This document shows, piece by piece, positions 32,048 to 42,779 of a stretch of DNA of 64,000 nt (positions are counted from its first letter, which is position 1; each line of letters opens with the position of its first letter). The stretch is from the NCBI GenBank assembly GCA_963978905.1, contig OZ022256.1, positions 17,395,231 through 17,459,230 on the forward strand. The letters are read 5' to 3'. The notes below the pieces were generated by a model, which worked only from the letters and a program-made list of their open reading frames with translations, was not told the DNA's origin and made no database searches. The stretch comes from Trichostrongylus colubriformis. Taxonomy: Eukaryota; Nematoda; Chromadorea; Rhabditida; Trichostrongylidae. The position numbers and the translations under genes are program-made.

Positions 32048-32740
32048 ATGAAAAACGACCTGTGGAGATGGGGATAAGTGAGGTATGGGCAGAGCATAGG
32101 ACAAGAAGTAAAGACCACACATGGACCAAGTTAAGCTCCGTCCACGGTGGGCGGGGCGTGCCGTGGAATGTTCCGTTTTCACACCGAAAATTGTAAACTG
32201 GTTTTGAACGTGCCCCAAACGTGGTGGAAAGATGGATTGGGGTCAAGGATGAGTTTGCGAAGGCATCAAAGAGACCTGGGCACACTGGGCGGATCATCTG
32301 TAGTGGTGGGCGGAGCTTGGATGTAGCATGAAAAACGACCTGTGGAGATGGGGATAAGTGAGGTATGGGCAGAGCATAGGACAAGAAGTAAAGACCACAC
32401 ATGGACCGAGTTAAGCTTCGCCCGCGGTGGGCGGAGCTTGCCGTGGAGTGTCCCGTTTCCAAACCAAAATTTGTAAATTGGGTTCTAATATGACCCAAAC
32501 GTGGAGGAAGGCGGATTTAGGTAGCGATGAGATTATGAAAGTCAGAAAAGAATCCTGGGCATAGTGGATGGAACATCTGTAGTGGTGGGCGGAGCTTAGA
32601 CGTAACATTAAAAACAACCCGTGGAGAGTGAGTAATTTTTAGCAAGGGTAAGGCATGGGACAGGAAGTAAGGTGCACACATGAACCACACCAAGCCCCGC
32701 CCACGGTGGGCGGAGCGTACACTGAATACGCTGTCCTCAA
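32048..32740. repeat. 280-bp tandem repeat, 2.4 units
   Basis: Units begin at 32048, 32328 and 32607 (periods 280 and 279) with atgaaaaacgacctgtgga. Each includes a 'ggtgggcggagc' core. The third unit is truncated and more diverged. Long minus-strand ORFs across the block (up to 153 codons) repeat the same peptide and arise because the unit lacks stops in those frames; the unit length is not a multiple of three. Confidence 0.85.
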
Positions 32741-33349
32741 GAAAATGAGCAATTCCTGTCGGCCTGATAGCGTCCATGGTGTTTCGCGCACGGTACATAT
32801 GTGCGCCAGACAACTGGTTGAGCCATGAAAGAGTAGCCAAAATGTGTCCATTACTCTCTTTTTGTTCCTGCATGCGTGTGCTCACACTATATGGGCCGTC
32901 TACGCGCAAACATCTTGAAATGCAATTTCCTTTCCTACTTTCCATCAAGTATGTGCCTGATCAGGATCAGAGGGTAGCACTTTGCTGCATGTCAATTCAT
33001 GTCGCTGGAATGGTATCAGGAGCAACACAGCTTTGGCTCCCTTTCATCAATAAAATGTTCGTGGCTGTCCTGAAACTCGAATCGGCAGCAATCCCTATCC
33101 GACGGCGCGCCAAGCGCCTCTGAGCTGAGGAACTTATCATCGGATAAGGAACGCATCAAAAAGAAAAAGTGAGTTGTACCACTGTTGGGAAAAGGCAATT
33201 GCGCCTCTGTTGAGAAGTATGCCTGGTGTATTCAACTCATCATACAGCGGAGCATCGATGATTCTCTTATATAGCTTTCACATCGATTCGAAATCTTCTA
33301 AACTTGTGCAACTGAAAGCAAGGGTTGAGAATATTTGTATATTTTGCAG

Positions 33350-33442
33350 TACAGCCCAGTGGACAAAAAAATCGTGCTCTACATTTTTGAAAACGTTCCT
33401 GGCGATATGGGTGAAATCAACAACAGTTTCGAAGAAATCTTT
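33350..33442 (+). CDS. Probable internal exon, unknown gene
   Basis: Flanked by a strong acceptor (tatattttgcag) and donor (GTGAGT). The 93-nt, phase 0-0 frame reads YSPVDKKIVLYIFENVPGDM, then GEINNSFEEIF. A GTGAGT donor at 33169, preceded by an open frame ending in KERIKKKK, might mark the exon before it, but the phases disagree. No family recognised. Confidence 0.45.
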
Positions 33443-33544
33443 GTGAGTTTTTATTCAATTATTTTCGGTAGTTGCACGAACAAAATTGCTCTACACTCTA
33501 GTTCAATGGGACTCGTTGAGATTCATTTGCTACCAGCGTAAAGG

Positions 33545-34970
33545 CGCTGTGTGTCATTCAAAATCATCACCTTAAGCAAAAGCACACTGAGTGATTTGAT
33601 ATCCCTTACGAGCCTTTGATTGAACACGCACTGAAGTGCAGGCGATAGCAGGCCACCTATCATTGGCGTGCTAGCATCAATTTCGCAGCGTACTACAAAA
33701 TTCTTGACTAACAGGAAGTGCTATTCGCATTTAAAGGCAGCTTAAGGTAAAATGCCGACGAAAAGTAAAAGAAGTAGTGAGAATGAAAGCCGAGATGCCT
33801 AGTAACAGGGCAGTATAGAAAAAATGGATGGAATTGGCCAAAAACCCGAGAAATAGGACCCCTTCCCACCGTTGGTTCTGGGCGCGGACGACCTTCCCGT
33901 CAAGAGGCGGGTAGTCCGCATAGGTTTTCCATTGGCATTACCAAGACGTAAACATGAAGGGATGTTCGGAAATGCGACAGCATCTATTTCTATGTGGTGA
34001 GCTTCTAGCTAAAAGTGAGGAAGCACGCTGCGATACTTTCAATCCTGCCGATTTCCTTTACCAACCTTACCGTGACCAACCACTAATCACGTCGCCGGGA
34101 GGCGGGCTGCTAAACCAAGGCGGCTTGCCCTAAGGCCGCGGTCATACTTTGCGTTGTCTGCGGCAGGGCGTGGCCGCGTATCTTGCGTATCCACACTGCC
34201 TCGTTGCCTGCGTCATCTCTGCACCTCCCCCGTGCCACTCTCTCTCGCTGCCTGCTCTGTAAAACATTCTGCAGTCACCGTTGGTTCTTGAGGGTACAAT
34301 CGATGATTCGACATTATTTTGAACACATTGCGCAGCAAAACTACGGCAAGATGCCGTTGCAAAAACTCTGACTGTCTAAGGAGTCTTCCCCTTGGAGACC
34401 TTCCTTTGCAGACTTGTCAAATAGTCAGCGTTTTTTTTTCGACCTCACAAATCACTTGCAATCTTCAGTGAGGCAAAATGTGGCACAAGCATATTCCTTT
34501 TATCGTAGTACTTTCCTAGCGATCGAGTTCATTTTTGTTCCAAAGTCGCAAAAACTGTTGCAGAGTACGTAGCACGTGCGTTCACCTAACAATAAGAGAA
34601 CTCACCTAAAAAATTGAATTTACATTCCACCATTGTAGCGTTTTTCCCTCAATGCATTGCTTGCACAGTTTTCAGAGGGCAATTGAGCAAGCAGCAATCA
34701 CGGTACTCCTCATAATGAATGGTACCACCTGTAATTTGTCAAAAACAGTAACATGTTCTCAAAAAACTAATTATAATTGTGGACATTCAATGGCACTTCA
34801 ACATCAAATTTCAGCTGTAAACACAGACTTTCTCAATTCGACCAAGAAATACGGCTTTTAATAAAATTATACGGCCACCTCATGTATTTCCGTCAATTTT
34901 AGTTTCCACTTACTGAACCTGTCTTGTGTGAGCATCCTTCTAATCAGGTAATGGCAAGAGAAAAAACACA
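33545..34970. other. Mostly unannotated; possible weak exon
   Basis: A frame after the acceptor ttgcacagttttcag at 34675 reads RAIEQAAITVLLIMNG and meets a weak donor near 34750. This is too little to call. The block starting ggccgcggtcatactttgcg at 34134 is a diverged copy of the small MITE at 51099. Confidence 0.3.
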
Positions 34971-35070
34971 ATCCTGACTACAAGGATGCTGAGTTATGGG
35001 CAAAAGCTTCGGTGGCGGCCGGGACTTGAACATCCTAATCCATTACACTACCGACACCACCTTCACCTTC

Positions 35071-35497
35071 AAGGAATCGTCCACGGAAAATGAGTTTTTG
35101 TGTTACCCATACGTTTATGTTGTATTTGCCTAATGTGGGCCTCATGCACAATTTCACGCGAAAAAATGCGAATGTGGCTGAGATACAGCACCACAAAGTG
35201 CGGTCCCAGTGGGCGGGGCCTAATAGAAAAGCCTCGTTCCGTCGTCCGCCGTGGACGGAGACGCATTGTAGGAGCAGAAGGTTTCGTAAACAGTCCCACT
35301 CTCCGTTCCCATCGGCGGCGGACCACGGGACGAGGCTTTCACTCTTAGGCCCCGCCCACTGGGACCGCACATTGTGGTGCTGTATCTCAGCAAGATTCGC
35401 ATTTTTTCGCGTAAAATTTCGCATGAGGCCCACATTAGGCAAATACAACATAAACGTATGGGTAACACAAAAACGCATTTTCCGTGGACGATTCCTT
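35071..35497. mobile_element. Foldback element nested in a tRNA-like repeat
   Basis: Arms 35071-~35250 and ~35310-35497 are near-perfect inverted repeats (outer ends aaggaatcgtccacgg and ccgtggacgattcctt; coordinates sum to 70568). The arms contain cccagtgggcggggcc, and the core is about 60 bp and GC-rich. The flanks caccttcacctt on the left and taactcagctttttgaatgg on the right join to give the uninterrupted repeat seen at 35985, showing insertion into a pre-existing unit. The ORFs in the arms mirror each other and are not genes. Confidence 0.85.
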
Positions 35498-35837
35498 TAA
35501 CTCAGCTTTTTGAATGGTATATTTACCATAGCTTATCAGCACTCACACGTATAACGTGTTGAGCCGGTTGGCCAATATCGGCATCTAACCGTGAAGCTGA
35601 AAGCTTTTAGTAATGATTTTGATATTTTAATGTTTGATAACTGCTGTTTATCGCCGCAGCTCGCGATGCGAAAGTTACTACAAGGATGCTGACTGATGGG
35701 CAAAAGCCGATAACTCAGCATCCTTGAAGTAACTTTCGCATAGCGATGCAGATATTGGCCAAGCTCAACACGTTATACGTGTGAGTGCTGATAAGCTATG
35801 GTAAATATACCATTCAAAAAGATGAGTTAAGGTGAAG

Positions 35838-35914
35838 GCGGTGTCGCTAGTGTGATGGATTAGCACATATCCCCGGAAAGGATGAAGTGCGGGTTCGAGT
35901 CCCGTCCGTCACCG
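35838..35914 (+). repeat. tRNA-like sequence A
   Basis: Contains gtgtgatggattagcac (D-arm/A-box-like), tatccccggaaaggatg (5-bp stem with 7-nt loop, GGA in the anticodon place but C at position 33) and gcgggttcgagtcccgt (T-arm, perfect B box). The acceptor ends ggtg and cacc pair with mismatches. The long spacer before the D-arm and the presence of several copies argue for a tRNA-derived repeat rather than a working tRNA. Confidence 0.6.
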
Positions 35915-35998
35915 AAGCTTTTGCCCATAACTCAGCATCCTTGTAAATCTCAGAGTGTTCTCTGTAAATATACCATTCGAAAGCTGAGTTAAGGTGAA

Positions 35999-36074
35999 GG
36001 TGGTGTCGTAGTGTAATGGATTAGCACATATCCCCGGAAAGGATGAAGTGCGGGTTCGAGTCCCGTCCGCCACC
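35999..36074 (+). repeat. tRNA-like sequence B
   Basis: Same design as copy A, with better acceptor pairing: ggtggtg against cgccacc gives seven pairs including one G-U. The anticodon loop is ccggaaa and the T-arm is intact. Serine tRNAs, which GGA would imply, have a long variable arm that is missing here. Confidence 0.6.
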
Positions 36075-36363
36075 GAAGCTTTTGCCCATAACTCAGCATC
36101 CTTGCATTAACTTTCGCGTCGCGAGCTGCGGCGATAAACAGCAGTTATCAAATATTACAATCCTGTAACTTACAAAGGCAATATGATACAACTCCTCATT
36201 AAGAACTCAACAACGAAGAAACAATGGGAAGATGAAAATGCAAATTCTGCAGCCTTCTGACCTTAAATTGCTTTGAGTAACCAAACCTCAGCCTGTGTAA
36301 AGTTGTTCAGCATGCTTTTGATCCTCTTAGCAGCATGCTTGTATTCCAATGACACACGGCGCG

Positions 36364-37465
36364 AATCAACGACTGCCTCGAGTCTCGGTGTCCGGATGCT
36401 TTATCTCCGCGGGAATAAAACCAAAAATTTGAGAGTTTTCTCGATCATTGACATCTTCTTCGAAGTTTTCCTCAAAAACTAAAGTGTGTCCCTCGTAAAG
36501 TTGTGCCGGGCCGCTCGAGCCGTCAATTCTGAGCTTTTCCTTCGTCGGGAAGAGCAACCAGAAAAAAACAATAAGGAAAAGTCAACAATTTCGAGGATTT
36601 ATTAAGCACTCCGCTGTAACCCATCTCTTGAAATCCGCCGGTTTACTCGACGTTCTGTAGCATTAAGAGTGCTATCCTCTTTTCTCGCCTCGTACGAACT
36701 GGAACTTCTTCAAGACCCAATCAACCGTCTTGGCTAAAATATTAGGCTCTAGCGAAGATCTTATTTCTGAGCATGACCCAGTAACACTTGATTCCTCCAC
36801 TCAAAATGCTGCTTTTGTCTCTATCAGTGAGCTAAGTCCAAAAAGTTCAATGGAAATATTGGGTTAAGGAATACGTTCCCGCGGTATTTTCAAACCTCGT
36901 TTTTCACATTGTTTCCTTCATCTTTCGACAAAGCTTATGTATGTTTCCGATAGAATTTTTCAGCTCTACAACGGTGCTACTTTTTATACAAATTGCTCAA
37001 CTTTTTGACGTTTTTAAAACTCACGCATTTTGAGTGGGGGAATCAATACTGGTCATGCTCAAAAATAGGATCTTCGCTAGAGCCTAATATTTTAGCAAAG
37101 ATTGTTGATTGGGTCTTGAGGAAGTTCCAGTTCGTACGAGGCGAGAAAAGAGGATAACACTCTTAATGCCACAGAACGTCGAGTAAGCCGGCGGATTTCA
37201 AGAGATGGGTTACAGCGGATTGCTCAATAAATCCTCGAAATTGTTGACTTTTCCTCATTGTTTTTTCTGGTTGCTCTTCCCGACGAAAGAAAAGCTCAGA
37301 ATTGACGGTTCGGGCGGCCGCCGGCACAATTTTACGAGGGACACACTTCAGTTTTTGAGGAAAACTTCGAAGAAGATGTCAATGATCAAGAAAATTCTCA
37401 AATGTTGGTTTTATTCCCGAAGAGATAAAGCATCCGGACACCGAGGCTCGAGGCAGTCATTGATT
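36364..37465. repeat. Inverted repeat with ~440-bp arms and ~215-bp spacer
   Basis: Arms 36364-36809 and 37025-37465 (coordinates sum to about 73830). Both arms contain the block gaaatccgccgg...gtacgaggcgagaaaagagg and end in gactgcctcgag...gtgtccggatgcttta. Arms differ by scattered substitutions and a few indels. The spacer is AT-rich. Confidence 0.85.
36366..36557 (-). pseudogene. Protein-like ORF in the left arm, broken in the right arm
   Basis: 63 codons reading FPTKEKLRIDGSSGPAQLYE and then FEENFEEDVNDRENSQIFGF, acidic and protein-like. In the right arm (37205-37471, + strand) the homologous sequence starts in the same frame (FPTKEKLRIDGSGG) but then shifts frame. A captured coding fragment or a remnant of the element's own gene are both possible; no family recognised. 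Confidence 0.35.
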
Positions 37466-38465
37466 ATTTAGTACTTAAGATTGGAGGTGGTTGATAATAC
37501 AGTCATTTACCACTGCATACCCTTTCTCGACGGTCTCCATTTTTGGAAGTCTAACGATTCAACTGTCTTTTTTGTTCTTGAAATTTCTTGACCCAGCCTA
37601 ATATCCCATGGGCGTGTTGCGTAGTAGAGAAGTATTGCAGCAGCAGGCGGGGTAGTGGATTCCGTAATCCTCAACGATTATAACCACTTATTAGCCCTCA
37701 TTAGCTATTATCGGTTTTGGTTCCGGTCAACCGCTGCCAATCTAAACCACTTGAATGTCAGCGCCGCACTGTTCCCTCGAATGGCTCAACAGATTTGATG
37801 ACACCTGCTTTGGACCTTGTACAAAGTCGCCTCAATACTATTTGGGAGTTTGGTTGTTGAGCAGTCGATAGTTTTTGATTCCCCCGCGTCAAAGAGTTAC
37901 AGCTTGTCCACTAACGTCACGGAACAACTAGTTCACGAATCTAGTGGTTGATGTACTTGCTAGCATCAATGCTATCATTTTCCAAAAATGCACCATTACT
38001 CAGACTTCCAGATATCTTAACAGTCGACACGCTTTGCTGCCATTGATTAAACTTAAAAAATGGCTCACATGCTTCGCAACTATTGCAAGTCTAAATAGCA
38101 TCTTGATAATTCATGCAAATCGCAATATGAAGAGACACGTGCCGTTATTCGCAAGACCAAACAGTTTAGCGGACGATACAATGCTCCTCTGATATCGTAA
38201 CATAATTATAACATACTTACCCACGGGTATTGAGCATCAGTCACTTCAGCTGTACAGGTCGTACTGTAGTAATAGGATTTCACCCATCCCTGCGCTGGGG
38301 GTCCTACCAGCTCTAAACAGCTGTTGTCAGCTCGTATCAGTTTGGTCTCTCTATCGCTCTATCTTATCTACAAACTGTAAGTGTCAACACTCCACTGCTA
38401 ACCGGAAGATTGAAACAGATAAATCGACATCTCTATTCTAACGACATTCGATTTTTATTATCGTC

Positions 38466-38712
38466 ACCAGTTGGGCTGGCGCACACTACTGCGCGCATCG
38501 AACAGGGGAGCACGCAAAATGAGCTTGATCGATATCGATTGTTGGGTATCATCATTCAGACGGTTTGCTAAAAGAAACCCATGCAGAAAACGGAGAAGAG
38601 AGACAAAATACCGTGAGTTCCATCCTACCCCCATATCAATCGATATCGATCAAGCACATTTTGCGTGCTCCCCTGTTTGATGCGCGCAGTAGTGTGCGCC
38701 AGCCCAACTGGT
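38466..38712. mobile_element. MITE, CAGTTGG-ended family, copy 2
   Basis: 247 bp, with inverted repeats of about 75 bp beginning accagttgggctggcgcaca and including ttgatcgatatcgat. The right end mirrors it at 38638-38712. R1 copy 2 follows immediately. Confidence 0.85.
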
Positions 38713-39720
38713 TTCCTACATACTGGTGGTAGATCCATATGCAGTTATGGATGCTTATCGTTTTTGTACACATGCACCACTTTTTGGAATTTCACATAGT
38801 CTAGCGGTCGGTATCCAGTACTGTTGCTGGCCGCATCAGAGAATGAATCGCTTGCTTTGCTATCACAAATCTAGATCGTGTCTTCATCATCCACGTAGTT
38901 CGTAGTATCAAAAGGCATGCATTATTATTGGGAAGGCTGGGCAATTTAGCGGTCGAACATCGGCAGCAGATGTCAGAACATAAACAAAATAGGTTCACCC
39001 AATGGTACTGAACAACAGACGCATTTACTATAGCAGTCTTATAGTAGTAGTAAGCGGTGTACCAAACTTTATCTCTTCCCCCGTTTCCTGATGGCTCTTA
39101 TCAGCCCCTGTGATCCACAATCATGTTTCGAAAGGTCACAATTAAGGTCTCTGTACCTTCTATACCTGTGAGTGTGAACGCCAGAAGAGCCAAACCTATT
39201 TGGCGACATTAGCCTTTTGACCTCCTTATCGTATCTTATCAACCGTTACCAATTTGGATCACCCACCACTGATGTGCCCGTCCCCCACCCCTCAAAACAC
39301 CTGTGAGTGTCGGCACTCTAGGATCAACCCGAAAGGTGAGACGGATTCAACGACATTTGCCTTGTGACGCTCCTTATTGAATCTTATCAACCGCTATCAG
39401 TTCAGATCACCCATCATTGATGTGCCCGTCCCACCCCTCAAAACACCTGTGAGTCTCGGCACTCAGGAATTGACACGAAAGATGAAACGAATTTGGCAAC
39501 ATAGGACTTTCAAGGCTCCTTATCAGCCCTTATCAGCTGCTATCACTTTTGGTCCATCACAGTTCTGGTCCCCTTACTACCCCCTATATCACTTGTAAAT
39601 TTCAGGGTCCCAGCTTTGATGCGACGCGAGATATGAATTTCCGGTCAAACAGACACACACACATACACACACACAGACACACCAACAGACACACTTAGCC
39701 GATTATATAAAGTAGGATAT
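38713..39720 (+). repeat. Dispersed composite repeat R1, copy 2
   Basis: Same order of blocks as copy 1 (gtagatcca..., agcggtcg..., cataaacaaaat..., tandem cttatcaacc units, then a ca/ga-rich tail at 39648-39700 with an (AC)n microsatellite). Confidence 0.75.
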
Positions 39721-41149
39721 TACCGGGTTTATCCTTTTGAATGTTGTTCCTGCACTACTGCGAAACACCTGTCAACAAAGTTGTCACTGCTACAGGGAAA
39801 AGGAGAGTGCAAGAAAGTAATGCGAATTCGTCCGATATAGGAATACCGCGCCGAAGGGTACGTAGCGAAGACAACTATAGTAATATAGCTCAATGGAACA
39901 ACACCAAAAAATCTGTTGTTTCCCTGACAGGGCCCATGCCTGACAGGGCCCATGACATCTGCGCTGCGAATGCGTTGACATACGTTGAATAATACAAATA
40001 ACCCCAGCACCCCATCCCAATAATAACCCCTTTATAATATCCCTCAATCCACTTTGTCATGGATGCTTTACATACCTGACCTTCAGCATCGATGTTGCTA
40101 TTTTGTCGCAGTAATATACCATTCCCTTCCTTCTGCACTCCCAAGTGACATTGGTGGGACCTCAACATTAGCACTGATGCACGAGTCATGCAGACTCTGC
40201 GGGCTCATTTCAATATTTACTATTTTGTCGCAGTCATGTTGCACCATGAGGGCTGAGGAAGAGGAGAAGAGGGTGATGCGCCTCCAACAAAAAACTATTC
40301 ACTTATCCTTCTATGTATAAAGTATTCATCCTCGCTGACCATGTCTGTCTGCATGTGTGCCTGTCAGTTTGTCAGACTTCCAGGTATCAACAGTCCTCAC
40401 CTCATGTACACTTCTCCAAACTGCTCTTTCTCGGATGCTGGATTTCGTCACAGACGAAGACGGACATGTTGGCATATAGACAGGACATGCTACTATATAT
40501 GTACATAATCCGCCAAGTTTGCCTGACTGCTGCTTGTGTTTCTATATGTGCGTGTCCATTCGTCTATTTATAGCGAAATGCACATCTCGCTCTCGTGGAA
40601 CACTGAAATTATCATTATAAGTGTTACCTAGGGCAGTCCGATGATCTTATCGGTGGGTGAGCAATCGATAACAAGCGCCAAGAGCTGATGAGAAGCTTCG
40701 GGAGCAAAAATATATATGGGGTCACGGTGAAGCATTGACTCTATTCTTTGAGTATACCGCGAAGCGTCATTACTCGTAGATGTTATTAGGGGTGGTACGG
40801 GTACATCCTCTGTGATTGAACCGATCGAATGAATTATGTGATGTGATCGAATCAATCACGCCTAAAGAGGGGCGTCAAAAGGATTTGTCCAAATCCACTA
40901 CGCTCTTCCGGTTAATAGTGCAGTGCTCAAATCCATGAGTGTTGCAGGGAGTGGAACGAGGACTGTAATGATTACTGATCGAAACTAATAACGACTTATA
41001 GAGGAGAGCTGATAAAAGCCATCAGCAAATGGATCGGATGGAACCCTTTGCATCGTTCACTAGGTGGTATCGCAATGAAGGGGAGCGTCTTATAAAAAGT
41101 TGCACATCTACGCATTTGAAGGGATCTTCCCGTGGTCAATCTGCACACT
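39721..41149. other. No gene recognised
   Basis: Overlapping 70-100 codon ORFs on both strands (39729-40189) share the same DNA; none has splice signals or a family motif. The rest is AT-rich. Confidence 0.4.
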
Positions 41150-41638
41150 CAAATACAGCATTAGGGGTAATGTGGTTATTGCGAAATCCCTGAAAAAAGT
41201 TACTTACATGGAAACTATGAGCCTAAGAAGGCTATCTGCGGCGAAATCCCGGTAAAAAGTGCGCCTCCGAGCTGTAGAAGCGGTGCAACGGAGAGGTACT
41301 CCCCCCTTTCAATAATCTACCCCGCCTCCTATCGACGTGATACCTGGTCAGCTACGATGAGAGCGGCCAAGGATATGCGGTGAGACCGGAGGTACTGCAG
41401 CGCGCTTTCGCAGTTTTAGCCTGAAGCTCACTCCAGGAAAAATACTGCTGTCGTATTTCCAAGCAGCACCTTGTGTTTACTTGGCAGCATACCAATAAAA
41501 ATTTCTTCCCGAGTATGAGCCCCTTGACAGAAAGGTCGTCTGCGTTGATGATTAACGAGAGAAGGGGATCCTATTGCTGGGGTTATTAGCCACTCCTATC
41601 CATTTTTTTCGTGGGATTTTCCCCTAATGCTGCCTTCA
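41150..41638. mobile_element. TTAA MITE, cagcattagggg family, copy A
   Basis: Ends ...acagcattaggggtaatg and ...ttcccctaatgctgcct. The flanking target has decayed to caaa/tcaa. It contains the shared interior motifs gcgaaatccc and ccgagctgtag. Confidence 0.7.
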
Positions 41639-41779
41639 AGAGTATATTTTTGCCTAAGTTTTGGTGGAGGTTCCCTCTAGGTTTCACCTTTCTGTAGGCT
41701 CAGGTGAGAATGATGTGCATAGCGGGATGCTCCTCCCATTGCGATAGCGCCGCTCTCTATAACAGTGCGACCACTGTAC

Positions 41780-41950
41780 AACACCGCTCACATGTTTTGG
41801 AAAATTGAGACCTGGCGATGGATTAATCGAGGAAATCGTCACACCGTCATAACTCCGTTTAGAGTGGATAAAATGGGAAAAATGGAAGCCTTAGTTTGTC
41901 TTAATGGGACGAGTTCAACGACCTATGAAGCATCAAACCTGGGAAGGTAG
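41780..41950 (+). repeat. Diverged end of the large-palindrome family
   Basis: gtacaacaccgctcac, gtcataactccgtttagagtgg and ataaaatgggaaaa match the outer arm sequence at 44819-44990. It is a solo end with no mirrored partner nearby. Confidence 0.55.
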
Positions 41951-42407
41951 TTCGGCAGCTTCGCAGTGGAAGCTGCAAAGTTCCTTTTCTACCCACAGGC
42001 AAGGCTTCGATGGCTCTACATCCACATGTTCAATTGTTGCTCGCCCATGTTCCGCACAAACATTTTTTTTCACTAACTTGTTTTGAAGTTTCAGGACTTT
42101 TCAGCAGGAGCGTTCCACGACATTTTTGAAACATTTTAACTTTATTTCATCGAGTCGATCGTGTAATCGAAGAATCACTCTCACAGACTACTAGTTGCGT
42201 AGTGCAGGAATCATCTTAACTTCCTAATGATAGGCAAGCGCCCCTTCTACGATAAAACCTCAAACATCAGTAAGGTGTATTTTAAATACGACTTATTTCC
42301 TCTCATCACTAAAATGACACCTTCAAGCGATGACAGTCGCATGGTATCTCTGAAAAGTAGAATCTATACCTTCATAAAATAATAGCCGTGCTCAAACATT
42401 GCCTTAA

Positions 42408-42775
42408 AGACAGCATTAGGGATAATATGGGTAAATCCTTAAAAGAAAGCACTCACAAGGAAACTATGATACTGAAAAGCCTATTGGTGGCGGAGTCCCG
42501 CCGAAAAGCGCCTCCCGAGCTGTAGTGACGGCGTAACGGTTGACACCTAACGCCTTGGATAACCCCTCCCGCCTCCGAGAGTCGACTTAGCCGGAGAATG
42601 ATTGAGGTGTAGAGAATGAGCATGATAGCAAAACGATACCTTTGAATCGTACTGAAGTCGTATTAATCGAAATGATGTGGTGCTTTACGTGTAATCCTTC
42701 GTGATGAACACGTCCACCGGTCAGCATCAAAGATTGGAATGCATGATTCAGCCGAAATGTCCCCTACCACCGTCT
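42408..42775. mobile_element. TTAA MITE, cagcattagggg family, copy B
   Basis: 368 bp with intact TTAA on both sides (42404-42407 and 42776-42779). Ends are agacagcattagggataa and cccctaccaccgtct. The interior has ccgagctgtagtgacggcgt and cacgtccaccggtcagcatc, as in copy C. Confidence 0.8.
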
Positions 42776-42779
42776 TTAA

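Larger units (their letters stand above)
34980..36165. repeat. tRNA-like repeat cluster (four partial or full units)
   Basis: The recurrent unit consists of the end motif caaggatgctgagttatggg, a tRNA-like block, aactcagctttttgaatgg and a 'cacgtataacgtgttgag' segment, then gcgatgcgaaagttac. Units occur in both orientations, so 35498-35830 and 35657-35750 also form inverted repeats. Two units in the + direction (35838 and 35999) stand in tandem about 160 bp apart. Confidence 0.75.

Noticed and set aside
31961..32948. Minus-strand ORFs up to 153 codons
   Set aside because: They span 280-bp tandem units and repeat the same peptide; the unit length is not a multiple of three.
33016..33198. Minus-strand ORF reading SDDKFLSSEALGAPSDRDCC
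   Set aside because: Protein-like, but a plus-strand frame ending at a GTGAGT donor covers the same DNA; I could not choose between them and left both out as genes.
35038..35500. ORFs of 82-147 codons on both strands
   Set aside because: They lie wholly in the foldback arms and mirror each other.
35838..36074. Functional serine tRNA genes
   Set aside because: GGA in the loop would mean serine, but there is no long variable arm, position 33 is C, D-arm spacing is abnormal and the sequence is repetitive.
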